This document shows, piece after piece, positions 45,379 to 55,850 of a DNA stretch of 64,000 nt. The DNA lies in NCBI GenBank assembly GCA_032622095.1, contig CP136063.1, positions 80,081,980-80,145,979 on the forward strand, given 5' to 3'. Below the pieces are notes generated by a model. It saw nothing but the letters and a program-made list of their open reading frames with translations, ran no database searches and was not told where the DNA came from. The translations under genes were made by a program, and so were the position numbers. This DNA comes from Siphonodentalium dalli. Lineage: Eukaryota > Mollusca > Scaphopoda > Gadilida > Siphonodentaliidae. Every line of letters starts with the position of its first letter. Within the stretch, counting starts at the first letter, position 1.

Positions 45379-46026
45379 ATGGCAAATTGTTCCGCTGATG
45401 TTTGTGTCTACGCCTCTTCGGCTTCGCCCAGGGTCTTTCAAGAAACTGTCCACTCCATGGAAGATGATATAATATTCGAAAGTGTTCGACGCCTTCCAAA
45501 AAGGACTCCATTTTACAGCAGACATAAAATGCTGTGTCACCAACATGTCAAAGAAGTTCGACAAATAGAAAAAGACTCGCATTTGAGAAGTTATGAAATG
45601 TCTCGATCGCAGACGTTCTATATTGGAAGACTGAGAGAATTGAAGAGAGCACAGAATATGATCGCCAAGGAAAGGGAAAAGAGGAATGAGATTCCGGAAC
45701 TTAATGTATTCGGTAAAGATATACACCGGTCGCCAAGGCGACGTTCCCCGGGAAGACCCAATACAGAGCAGGGTTATCGTTCTTTGACTCCTAGACAAAG
45801 TGGTTTGATGACTCCGGATCTTAATGCCACTCGGTCTCCGTCGACTTCCGGTTTTCTTCCGCCATTAAAAGAAGCTCGAGAACCAATGATCCGGTGTATG
45901 TCAACGCCTTTAATGAATAACTCGGCGTCGCATCTGTTGTCAAGGAATAGCCACACCAACCTGTTGTCAAGGAATAGCCATTCTAAAAAGAAAGTGACCT
46001 TCCATACAGAAATAGGAACTTATTGA
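45379..46026 (+). CDS. Intronless 215-aa protein of unknown family with C-terminal PP1-docking-like motif
   Basis: The start at 45379 has a good context (A at -3, G at +4: ATAATGG). I do not recognise a family. The protein has an N-terminal region beginning MANCSADVCVYASSAS. A basic, probably helical stretch at about residues 55-95 contains HQHVKEVRQIEKD and RLRELKRAQNMIAKEREKR. A low-complexity S/P/R-rich middle (SPRRRSPGRP, SLTPRQS) and a 9-residue duplication LLSRNSHTN-LLSRNSH follow. The C-terminus KKKVTFHTEIGTY contains K-K-V-T-F, matching the RVxF-type PP1 docking pattern. Codon use looks more balanced than the surrounding AT-rich DNA. A role as a small PP1-associated or basic scaffold protein is inference only. 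A LINE copy begins about 60 bp after the stop. Confidence 0.7.
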   Translation: MANCSADVCVYASSASPRVFQETVHSMEDDIIFESVRRLPKRTPFYSRHKMLCHQHVKEVRQIEKDSHLRSYEMSRSQTFYIGRLRELKRAQNMIAKEREKRNEIPELNVFGKDIHRSPRRRSPGRPNTEQGYRSLTPRQSGLMTPDLNATRSPSTSGFLPPLKEAREPMIRCMSTPLMNNSASHLLSRNSHTNLLSRNSHSKKKVTFHTEIGTY

Positions 46027-46238
46027 TTCATTTAGCGAGTGTTGGTTTATTATAACTGCCATTCCTATAACCCACATGCACGCAGTGATGATTCGTGTAC
46101 AAGTTGGCGAAAAATCTCTAAGTCATATGCTTATGCTATTTGCAGATGATCTGGTTATGCTATCTGAAACTGCTGAAGGTATGCAAAGATGTTTGAATAA
46201 ATTGGAGAATTACAGCTAGCATAAGGAACAAAGTAGAA

Positions 46239-47340
46239 GTGAATCTTCAGAAAACTAAATGCCTGATATTCAGGAAACGAGCAACAAAAAAACTAACTGC
46301 CTTTAAATTAAGCAACACTCCGTTGGAAACAGTTAAGGAATATACCTATCTTGGTATTAAATTTTGTGCGAATGGAAAATTTTGCAAACCCCAGATAGAT
46401 GTTAACAACAAAGGGTTAAAAGCAATGTATAGTTTAATGTCATCAACATGAAATTTTCTCAGTAAGCATTTGGTGTAAACTATTTGACAAGCTGATAAAA
46501 CCTATCGTTCTATATGGTTGCGAAATATGGGCATCGCATATTAATATTAACAAGCTCGAATCTATTCCATGTGAAATTACACATGTTAAATTTTGTAAAT
46601 CAGTGTTGGGTTTAAATAGAATGGCGTCTAATCGCGCGACAGGAGCAGAATTGGGCAGATTTCCGATAGCACATGATGCGATAATGAATGCTGTAAGATA
46701 TATGCTTAAACTGTCTGAAATAAAACCGAATATGTTACTTCAGAATTCTGCCCAAATATGCGAGGAATATATAATTCCACCGTTTTTGGCAGAAGCACTT
46801 CACATGCCAAAAATAAGCGATTTAGAGAATAACCTATCGCTGGAATATCTCAATAAAGTCCGGGAAGAATTAAAATGCGTTCATATTCTAACGTTCGAAA
46901 ACGAAATATTCGATGACAACAAGAAAAATGGTATGAATAAATTAAGAACGTATCGTTGTTTCAAAGAACAATATGAAATTGAACCATACTTACTCCAAAT
47001 TACTAATTTTTATACGAGATCGTGTTTCAGTAAGCTTAGAGTAAGCAATCATAAGTTGCAGGTAGAGGTTGGGCGACACGCTCAGCCAAAAATACCTTAC
47101 GAGAAACGCATATGTAAAAAATGTGAAGCAAATGAAATTGAAACGGAAGAACACTTTATAATGAGATGTGAAAAACATAACCATTTGCGGAAGAGATTTT
47201 TCACTGAAATAGGAGTTCACCAACCAATTTTCGTAAACTTTGATGAAATAGAAAAGTTCATATTCCTCATGAAGGCTGAACACCCGAGCATATGCAATCT
47301 GATCTGTAACATGGTTCGGCAGTTTTCCACAAATAATTGA
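46239..47340 (+). pseudogene. Broken RT C-terminal coding region of LINE copy A
   Basis: Two in-copy frames cover this region: 46239-46451 (LQKTKCLIFRKRATKKL..., YTYLGIKFCANGKF) and, after an 8-bp deletion, 46452-47340 (KPIVLYGCEIWASHI, then the C-terminal CxxC...H...C segment). These match the intact stretch in copy B. There is no complete RT domain, so it cannot encode an active enzyme. Confidence 0.85.
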
Positions 47341-47437
47341 GAATATAGTGTTGAGTTACAAATACATGTTATATATATTTTTTATATGAAATTGTCTTCA
47401 CTTGTGTTTTAAATTATCTGTATTATGACAACTGCCC

Positions 47438-47996
47438 AGGGGGGGGGGGGGTCGGAAAAAAATTTCAGGCACGTATGGCATTTTTTCCCTTTCAATAATT
47501 TTTTGTACCCACCCACCCCCACCGCCAATTTTTTTGCCGTTTTCGGCAGTTTTTTCCGACCAATTTTTGACACCCACCCCCCCTTTAAACACTAAAACAG
47601 AGATTTGCGGGGGGAAATTCACTGTAAACAGCTGTATATGAATTTCTGTGCATACTATTTATCATGGATGTTAACATGGACATGTAAATAGGAATGAGTC
47701 ATTTTGAGGTCATTCGTCCAAAAAAACATGGCTGCCAGCGGCCATCTTGGATTTCAAAATTTGCAACAAAATACAACACGATAACTGCCTGCAGTCAGTT
47801 GACCAGTTAGAATTACATTATTTCTCTCATTCAAACTGATTCAAAGTGGGTTTGAAGCCCAACTCATTGCCAAAACACTAAAAAAACAAGCAGGAAATTT
47901 TTGTTTTAGTTACGGAAAAAATTGCTTGTTGGTGGCTTTGACCACCCACCCACCCCGGCATACGTGTCGGAAGAAATTTGTTCACCCCCCCCCCCC
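47438..47996. mobile_element. MITE with poly-G-ended terminal inverted repeats, inserted in LINE copy A
   Basis: Copy B reads continuously ACTGCCC-CGCGTGGGTG, whereas copy A has about 560 bp between these parts. The insert begins with a run of about 12 G, then tcggaaaaaaatttc and gcacgtatggc. It ends with gcatacgtgtcgg, aagaaatttg, ttca and a C run, an imperfect inverted repeat of the start over about 40 bp. No coding sequence is seen. The target duplication is hidden in the C/G homopolymer. Confidence 0.75.
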
Positions 47997-48744
47997 CGCG
48001 TGGGTGTATTATGTCAATAAAAATGTTATGTTATGTTATGTTATGTTATGTTATGTTATGTGCATGCGTGGGAACAAACTGGGATGACTTCCATTTTATT
48101 CTGTCTGTTTTTCTCTGTTAACTTATGATATATAGATTTTCGCGGGATCCCGAGTTATGTAGGAAAACAGGAGTAAATCAAAATTAGAGATGTCCCTTTG
48201 AATTAAAGGTGGATTATCTCTTTGTAAACATGTATTATAAAGTTACCGGGTATAAACTATTAGATCTGAGTCGAAGAATCCTGTCCGGAAATGCTTCTAT
48301 CGATTAATATTCATTTTATTTCGAATATTTTCTGGTCTAAAAAGGTGTGGTTGTTTAGCTAATGAACAACAGTGATTACTGTTAGGAGAGACCAGAAATT
48401 GTATGGTGTAATTTTGTCACAAATATAAAACATTAATTATACTTATTATCGCTTATAACAATGGAATAAAACAATACAACCAATCAATCTGAGACATTTG
48501 ACGTTCGGTACGTATATAGCCATAGGAACAGCCTAATGCTCTCTATCCTTATATAGTATCACCCGAATGGTCTGTTCTAAAAATAGACAAATAAACGGTC
48601 CCAATAAAATATTCGAAATAAAATAAATATTAATTGATTGAAGCCTTTCCAGGACATGGGGTCTTCAGTTCATATTTATTATTTTATACCTACTCAACTA
48701 TATATTCAAAATTTGTTATTTAAAGAGATAATCCATCTTTAAAG

Positions 48745-49236
48745 GCTCCGATTAAAGGTACTCAATCGGATCATGCAGACGCTTCTAAATTACTATTTCT
48801 TTAGCTTCGGGGGTAAAAAATATTTGATTCGAGTCGAGGAACCCACCCATCAAAGCTCAGAGTGATCAGATATCGATTTTTGAAGTTTGTTATTTCTCGA
48901 GATCTGCAGTAATAAGTGGCACAGAAAGTTGGGAGAAACACGTGGTCAAACGTTAACGGACGGTCTTGCGGATGAAGATGGATAACTCTAAATAACCACT
49001 TGATTTTAGAGTTATCCATCTTCATCCGCAAGACCGTCCGTTTGACAACGTGCTTCTGTGCCACTTATTCAAGTACTGTAGATCTCTAGAAATAACAAAC
49101 TTAAAAAATCGATATCTGATCACTTTGAGCTTTGATGGATGGGTTCCTCGACTCGAATCATATATTTGTTTACCCCCCGAAGCCAAAGAAATGGTCATTT
49201 AGGAGCATCTGATCGAATTGAGTACCTTTAAATGTT
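48745..49236. mobile_element. Long foldback element, about 235-bp arms
   Basis: TTAAAGGTACTCAATCGGAT at the left is mirrored by TCGAATTGAGTACCTTTAAA at the right. The whole interval folds on itself (GGCTTCGGGGG, ATTCGAGTCGAGGAACCCAC, AGAGTGATCAGATATCGATT, GGACGGTCTTGCGGATGAAG) about a centre at 48992. TTTAAA-type ends resemble the TTAA preference of piggyBac-like MITEs, but this is only suggestive. Confidence 0.85.
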
Positions 49237-49464
49237 TTAACTTTTAGCAAACAGGAAAACATGCGGTCATTTTGACAACATGCTCATTCTTGCCACAGGG
49301 GCGTGTCGTTAAAAACAAGTAAAAATATAAATTAATAAATATGTATATTTGAACCGAGCGCGCAACCTTAAAACGCATCGTTATACATGTAAACCATATA
49401 TACGTATGCCTAACTTAAAGTAGCGCGCTCGGTTTAAAGATGCATAATCCGAATTAACGCTCGA

Positions 49465-49830
49465 AAATTACTATTTCCTTGGCTTCGGGGGGGGGGGGGG
49501 GGGGAACAAAAATTGATTCGAGTCGAGAAGCCCACCATTCAAAGCTCAGAGTGATCAGATATCGATTTTTGAAATCTATTATTTTTCAACACCGATACTT
49601 TAATTGGCCCTGTGAACAGTCGACGAGAAGACGGTCTCGGACCAAATTGCGGATGAAGTTGGATAACTCTAAAATCAAGTGGCTTTTTGGTGTCAGATAT
49701 TTGACAAACCGGCAAAATTTCGTTGAACAAAATCTTGATAAATAACAGGTTTTGGGCAATTTTATACTATAGTTGACTGTGTTGTTGTTGTTGGTCTGAT
49801 GATATGGGGACCATCGAATCGGATTGAATA
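49465..49830 (+). repeat. Single-arm copy of the 48745-49236 foldback with G-run expansion
   Basis: AATTACTATTTCCTTGGCTT, a run of about 17 G, ATTGATTCGAGTCGAGAAGC, TCAGAGTGATCAGATATCGA, ACGGTCTCGGACC, GGATGAAGTTGGATAACTCT and finally ATCGGATTGAATACCTTTAA. Only one arm plus the opposite terminus remain. Confidence 0.8.
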
Positions 49831-49859
49831 CCTTTAAATATAAAAATATTTTTTGTATT

Positions 49860-50570
49860 TGTTCGTGAGCATTTTGTGTTTGTCTTTTCTGTCCGTTCGT
49901 GCATCCGTCGGGGCGTCCGTACGATTTTTGGTGTCCGCTCCATATAACATCGTGATGCTTTATTCGATTCTGTTGAAACTTGCCATATTTGTGCCAAACG
50001 AGGAGACGATGTATCGCTCACACTTGTTTTTCCAAACTTTGAAGGTCAAGGTCACATGACAAGAGGGATCACTCGATTAAGTCACCAGACATTACTCTTC
50101 GTGTCCGTTCCATAACGTTTGTGTACACCACCTGATTTCAACGAAACACGGCGTGATGATTGACCTGAGGGTGATGGTGTATCGCGATATGTGTGCATTG
50201 TGGCTTGTCAAAGGTCAAGGTCACAGGGTGCTTTCAATGCACCAGTCACATTATCTTGCACCTAAGCTTCGTGTCCGCCCCATAACATCGCGATGCTTTA
50301 TTGGGTTTTGTTGAAACTTTGCATATATAGTTATTTCTAATGAGGAGAAGATGTGTAACGCACAATTTGTTTTCCATTATTTGAAGGTCAAGCTCATAGA
50401 ACAAGGGCGTTCTCTCAGTTAAGTCACCATGCAGGCACTACCCTTCGTGTCCGCTCCCTAACTTTTGTATACATCACACGATTTCAACGAAACAATTAAG
50501 GCCTGATGATATTTAACCTATAAGGGCGACGGTGTGTCGCGATTTATGTGCAATCGTGAGTTCCAGCGTG
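49860..50570 (+). repeat. Molluscan-type repeat with GAAGGTCAAGGTCAC blocks
   Basis: Two units of about 345 bp share TTCGTGTCCGCTCCATAACA, TCGATTCTGTTGAAACTT or its variant, TTTGAAGGTCAAGGTCAC, TAAGTCACCA, CCTGATTTCAACGAAAC and GGTGATGGTGTATCGCGAT. The first starts near 49935, the second near 50277. It has the same general style as the other short-core repeats in the window. Confidence 0.65.
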
Positions 50571-50968
50571 ACGGAATCACCAAATTGTACGGAATTTAAC
50601 CTTTCTATGCCCCATAAAATCTAAAATTATGGCAGTTTAAAATAAAAAGCATTGTATATACCATACTAAGTTGTTTGATTATATACAATGTTATGTGTAA
50701 TTAAGTATCACCTCGCTCTGAGCCAAATTGTGTCCGTGACGGAATCACCAAAAAAGTGCCATCAATATAAGAGGGTTGGTCCGTAGTATGGCAAAACCCT
50801 GCTCATTCAGACAAGCTGAGCTGGAAAAATTTCCCAATTAGCAAAGTATAGAAACATTATCCTTGAAGAAGAAGCCGCTTTGTCGAACACTTGTCTGTGT
50901 AAGTGTATTTTTAGCTAACTCAGTTTGTTCGCCGTGACGGAATCACACAACGGGCGTGATGGAATCAC
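50568..50968 (+). repeat. Four spaced copies of GTGAYGGAATCAC
   Basis: Exact copies lie at 50568-50580, 50736-50748 and 50934-50946, and a C-to-T variant at 50956-50968. All are preceded by C and followed by CA or AC. GTGA/TCAC arms give each copy dyad symmetry. Spacings are 168, 198 and 22 bp. Confidence 0.75.
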
Positions 50969-51326
50969 ATTCAAAACCTGTTAAAACTACACCGAGTTCA
51001 AAATGCTTGAATTACATGAAAATCTTATTTTAAGATAGATATATTCATTTGCCCATCGTTTGTAAGAATGTAGTTAATTCCCTCGAGTGGTATATGAAGT
51101 CTAAACACATGGCATCGTGATCTACCATGCGACCCTCGTTGATAGTAAGTGTTTAATATGTATAAAAAAAATACAACGGCTATGACTTGTAACCTATATA
51201 CTTTTGACAGAACTTTCAAAAGTATGGTTAAAACTTTGATTTTGGTCGACATACTATTAATGCGTGGCCCAAAATAAACAATAGTTATAGACGCAGCTGA
51301 GGTAAGATACCGAATTGCATGCTAGA

Positions 51327-52033
51327 CTCGCCAACCCAACACCCACAAAGTCACAAACTCAAGAGAGTCGCCAACCCAACACCCACAAAGTCACAAACTC
51401 AAGAGAGTCGCCAACCCAACACCCACAAAGTCACAAACTCAAGAGAGTCGCCAACCCAACACCCACAAAGTCACACACTCAAGAGAGTCGCCAACCCAAC
51501 ACCCACAAAGTCACAAACTCAAGAGAGTCGCCAACCCAACACCCACAAAGTCACAAACTCAAGAGAGTCGGCAACCCAACACCCACAAAGTCACACACTC
51601 AAGAGAGTCGCCAACCCAACACACACAAAGTCACAAACTCAAGAGAGTCGCCAACCCAACACCCACAAAGTCACACACTCAAGAGAGTCGCCAACCCAAC
51701 ACCCACAAAGTCACAAACTCAAGAGAGTCGCCAACCCAACACCCACAACGTCACAAACTCAAGAGAGTCGGCAACCCAACACACACAAAGTCACAAACTC
51801 AAGAGAGTCGCCAACCCAACACACACAAAGTCACACACTCAAGAGAGTCGCCAACCCAACACCCACAAACTCAAGAGAGTCGCCAACCCAACACCCACAG
51901 AAGTCACAAACTCAAGAGAGTCGCCAACCCAACACACACAAAGTCACAAACTCAAGAGAGTCGCCAACCCAACACCCACAAAGTCACAAACTCAAGAGAG
52001 TCGCCAACCCAACACCCACAAACTCAAGAGACG
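51327..52033 (+). repeat. Minisatellite, 40-bp unit, about 17.5 copies
   Basis: The unit TCGCCAACCCAACACCCACA-AAGTCACAAACTCAAGAGAG is repeated head to tail with few substitutions (C/A in ACCCACA, A/C in CACAAAC). Two short units near 51860-51900 and 52017 lack AAGTCAC. Because 40 = 3n+1 and the unit has no stop, all three plus-strand frames stay open, giving artefactual 250-residue repeat proteins. Confidence 0.95.
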
Positions 52034-53540
52034 TTTATGTGCTGATACAGATATATAGATTCAGCCGTGAGTTCAGGAGAATATCCGAGTAACTGTCCAT
52101 GCATTCCTAAAACGTACCGCTATATAACGGATATTGTATTGTTTTCGACAATATTAATAACGATAAGCAGTTTCACATACACGGTATAATCAGTAGTCAG
52201 TTGTATGCAAACGGAATGAAAATACAACCGAACAACAGGAGGCATGCAAGATGATCATGACCTGCAGATATGTAGGTTAATTATTGTGTTGTTCAATCAG
52301 ATGGTTATATAAAAGTCTCTAACTTCTCACTAAACTTTTATTTCTTGTGTGGTTAACATGCATATAATTATGCACCCCTAATAACTTGGGCAGCAATACA
52401 ATAATCTCGTGTTTGATGTATATCTTCAAATATATATGGCATACAACATATTAAACCGATCAAGACAACGATCAAGACAACGAATGTCATAAAAAATTAT
52501 ATATTACCAACATGACACGCGGAATATTGTCAGTAATTGGATCAAATTTCAATTATGCGATTTTGGACGGATTTAGCAAGAGCGGTGGCCCGCGGTGGAT
52601 ACGCCCATGTGATCTCGGGCACGGGACTGGAGGCACGTTCATTGCACCGCAATATTACAAACAAAACAACCATAATCAGAAATGGTAACGCCCTCAAGAT
52701 CATATTATTAGCCATAAATATAAATTATAATATAAAATATATTGGTTACATGAATGCACCGCCTCAGAATTCCGTTATAAAACAACTGATCCTTCAAATT
52801 ATTACAAAAAACTACGGCTTATTACTGCAGGTTTCTCATTCACCACACCAGAAAGCTTCTAAATGCGGATAAAAATCGGAGGTATTGTGTTCCCACCAAG
52901 AGTGCATGGCCCAGCCATTGTTCATACCTAAACATCGAAAGCAATTAACGCGGGCATAATGGTTACATACTGCAACTATATAAGACATCCAGCGGATACA
53001 CACCCCACGAAAACCCGAAATGTGTTGTCCTGCGAAAATCCCATCGCTATAGCTCAATTTGACACGGCCAGATTAGCCTTCCTACAATATCCATAAACAA
53101 GATCATATATTATATACCCATGATTTTAATTATAGAATATAAAATATATTGGTTTCGCGAATGACCAACTCAGAATTCCGTTAAAATAACAATAACAACC
53201 GACTCGGCCGTTTCCGACCAGAACGAATAATATCTATAAAAGTTGAAATATAAGACTTACAAATTATCTTTTAAATTTCTTTTATTGGTAATTGACATAG
53301 CTTGTCACAAACCAAAAATCAACATTATTGACATAACTAATAATGTAAAGGACAATAAACGAAATTGAAATTCCCAACTACTCCTTTTACCGGACTCGGC
53401 CTCCTGGTCGCGCAGTTCGACTTTTAAATAAACCGGAAAAAAACAATTTTCTATTTATAAAACCCCCATCGGACCGTATCTTTCTAATATTTGTAGAACA
53501 GTATACACGCTGGTGTGCTAACAAGCAGACAGAGAGTCAT
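52034..53540. other. Intergenic sequence with one dispersed direct repeat
   Basis: An imperfect direct repeat (ATAAAATATATTGGTT, CTCAGAATTCCGTTA) occurs at about 52728-52785 and 53138-53185. No gene is recognised. Confidence 0.45.
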
Positions 53541-53541
53541 G

Positions 53542-53835
53542 TTTAAAGAGGTACGGTACACTAAATTTGGCCATTTATGGGACCATCTCCTTTTATACTC
53601 AACAGGATATATGCAACAAATGAATAAATTTGAGCCATAGGTTACTGCAAAATACACTCATGTGTCTATGAATGATGCAAATATGATGGTAATTATAATG
53701 AAAATGAAATAATGGTCATAAATTCATTTTCACTCATCCGTGGCTCAAATTCAGTCATTTGTTGCATATATTCTGTTGAGTATAAAATGAGATGCTCCCA
53801 AAAATGGTCAGATTTAGTGTAAAGTACCCCTTTAA
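53542..53835. mobile_element. Foldback MITE, TTAAAGAGGTACGGTACACTAAA ends
   Basis: TTAAAGAGGTACGGTACACT, AAATTTGGCCATTTATGGGA, CATCTCCTTTTATACTCAAC and AATGAATAAATTTGAGCCA are inverted in the right half, centred on 53690. A right-half copy is at 38966-39077. Confidence 0.8.
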
Positions 53836-54221
53836 TCATTTCTTTATTAAATCCATGGATTCTCTCATCTGTTATAAAATTATACACACATGTAGAAATT
53901 GTCTTTTTTTTTCCAAAGAATAGATTTAGTATAGAAATTGTTAAATGCTAATTATGTTTACTTTGACAGGGCTGTGATGTCAGCAAGGGGATATTAGGCT
54001 GTACTTAAATTCAATTATATATCCAAAGTTGTATATTTCACATCAGAAACAACAATAGCGACTGTAAACGACATAATGAACTTTACAATTGTTGGAAATT
54101 TACACCCCCACATTTCATATCAAAATTTTGACTAATAGTTGAAAAGATATGCTACTGATCCACATGTGGATCGATCGACATATATAAACTTAATATAAAT
54201 TCCGAAATACCCAAAAAAATG

Positions 54222-54797
54222 CACTCGTATTTAAATTCGCGCAGTACTATTTTTCTCTCAGTCTTGAATTCGCGCACTTTAAATTCGCGCACCTATAGCT
54301 GTGCGAATTCAAAACTAAGAAAAATATGTTCGTAATATTTCTGTGATATTTTCGTATATCGTGGAGCTGATGACAGTTTCGGTTCTTAGTCATTGCTGGA
54401 GATAGTATATGTGTATATTAAACACCATCGCGGCGGATTTACATCGTGTAGACAATAAACTAGTATACATACATCATAATTTTGTGGCGACCTGGAATAT
54501 TAATATTTCTTATAACAAGCATTTCAACAATGTCTATGTTACCATGATTTGTCGCTTGGCACTGTGAACAGTGGTCTTGATGGAGGTAAGGAGGTTGGCC
54601 GAATGCAAATATATACATACATGTATAGGCGTAATTGTCTATTCAACCGTTCATAATACATGTAAACTCAGCAACATAGCACTCTTTCATATCTTTCATG
54701 TATTTCATATGGACTGTGGTTTAGATTAAACTTGGGAGTCGTACTATTTTTCGCTCAGTTTTAAATTATAGTACTGCGCGAATTTAAATACGAGTAA
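54222..54797. mobile_element. TIR element, ACTCGTATTTAAATTCGCGC ends
   Basis: ACTCGTATTTAAATTCGCGC-AGTACTA at the left is exactly inverted at 54770-54796. Subterminal TTTAAATTCGCGCA motifs recur at 54268-54295. The interior of about 500 bp has no recognised coding sequence. Confidence 0.75.
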
Positions 54798-55127
54798 GGT
54801 ATGTAGCCATTTGTGACCAATTGCTGGAAAATTTACCAGACGAATTAACCCATGTGTGAAAGTAACCTATAGACAGTTATATGGGAAAATCAATTTAATA
54901 ACAAAACAATTCAGACATTGTCAGTGAATGGTGCACAGTTTGAGTCCATACTTCAGTTTCATTGCAACTGTTTAATTGGCAGGCCACGCACGACCACGCA
55001 TACATTCAGCGGCCAGTTGGCATTGCTATTCGTCGACAAAGATCAACATATATATCGGTTCCATCGATCCATGGACCACGAATATTTTCGAGGACCGTTA
55101 TCCCTTATAGAAAAACACTCTGGTGTA

Positions 55128-55520
55128 AGCCCGTTAAACCATGGTTAACCAGGCTCTATATATACTCTGGTAAAATGTGGTAAAGTCAGGTTAACAATAA
55201 TATACTCTGGTAAAAGCCACAAAAATGACATATGCCATTGTAAATTCCAAGTAAATGCATGATAAAGTCAGGTTAACAATAATGTACTCTGGTAAAAGCC
55301 ATGTAAAACCCATGTAAAGGACGTCCCTTGTAAATTCTTCCAAGTATAGTCATAATAAAGTCAGGTTAACGGTGATATACTCTGATAAAAGGCATGTAAA
55401 CCCACGTAAAAGGGTGTATACCCTTGTAAATTCCAAGTATATAAAGGCATGGTGTAACCCACGTTACTCTCCTGTAATGCTGGTGAGGACATATACAAGG
55501 GTAAAACCCATGTAGATCAG
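55128..55520 (+). repeat. Degenerate tandem repeat, about 85-110-bp units
   Basis: Units share ATAAAGTCAGGTTAAC, AATATACTCTGGTAAAAGCC, CATGTAAAACCCATGTAAA and CCTTGTAAATTCCAAGTA. Starts are near 55183, 55262 and 55355. Confidence 0.7.
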
Positions 55521-55850
55521 AACATACTGAAGTGAGTCGCTTATTCTGGAAAAAAACGCTCTTTAAAACGCTCTTTAAATGTTTGTATTCTTTTTTCATT
55601 TCTGAATATATCCATTCTTTAATCAATATAGATTTTTTCGGGGAAAAAATGGCACTACAACAAGGGTGCTTTTTATATGGGCGGGTTCCAGTCAGAGATT
55701 GATTTTGTTAATAACTGAGTTCTACATTCCTTAGTATTAATGTTATGAAGCCGCTAATAACACATCCTTTGATTGCGAATGAGGTTATGTAATAATACAA
55801 TAATACACAAATAATACAAGGGGAATGGCATACATGTATAGGCGTAATTT

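Larger units (their letters stand above)
46088..48060 (+). mobile_element. LINE copy A, 5'-truncated and frameshifted, with a MITE in its 3' UTR
   Basis: Near-identical to copy B at 55851-57300. It starts at the RT catalytic region (FADDLVMLSETAEG) and ends in a (TTATG)n tail at about 48010-48060. Compared with copy B it has a short deletion near 46105, an extra 5 bp near 46130, an extra 4 bp near 46216 and an 8-bp deletion near 46447, all breaking the frame. From 46603 to 47340 the frame is open and ends in a zinc-knuckle-like RICKKCEAN...ETEEHFIMRCEKH segment typical of post-RT regions. Its 3' UTR is split by an insertion at about 47438-47996. Confidence 0.9.

Noticed and set aside
51327-52033. 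CRISPR-like array
   Set aside because: The repeats are contiguous with no unique spacers, and the DNA is animal.
51315-52092. Two overlapping plus-strand frames of about 250 residues with repeated TQHPQSHKLKR-like peptides
   Set aside because: They are the same 40-bp minisatellite read in two frames. Openness follows from the unit having no stop and a length of 1 mod 3.
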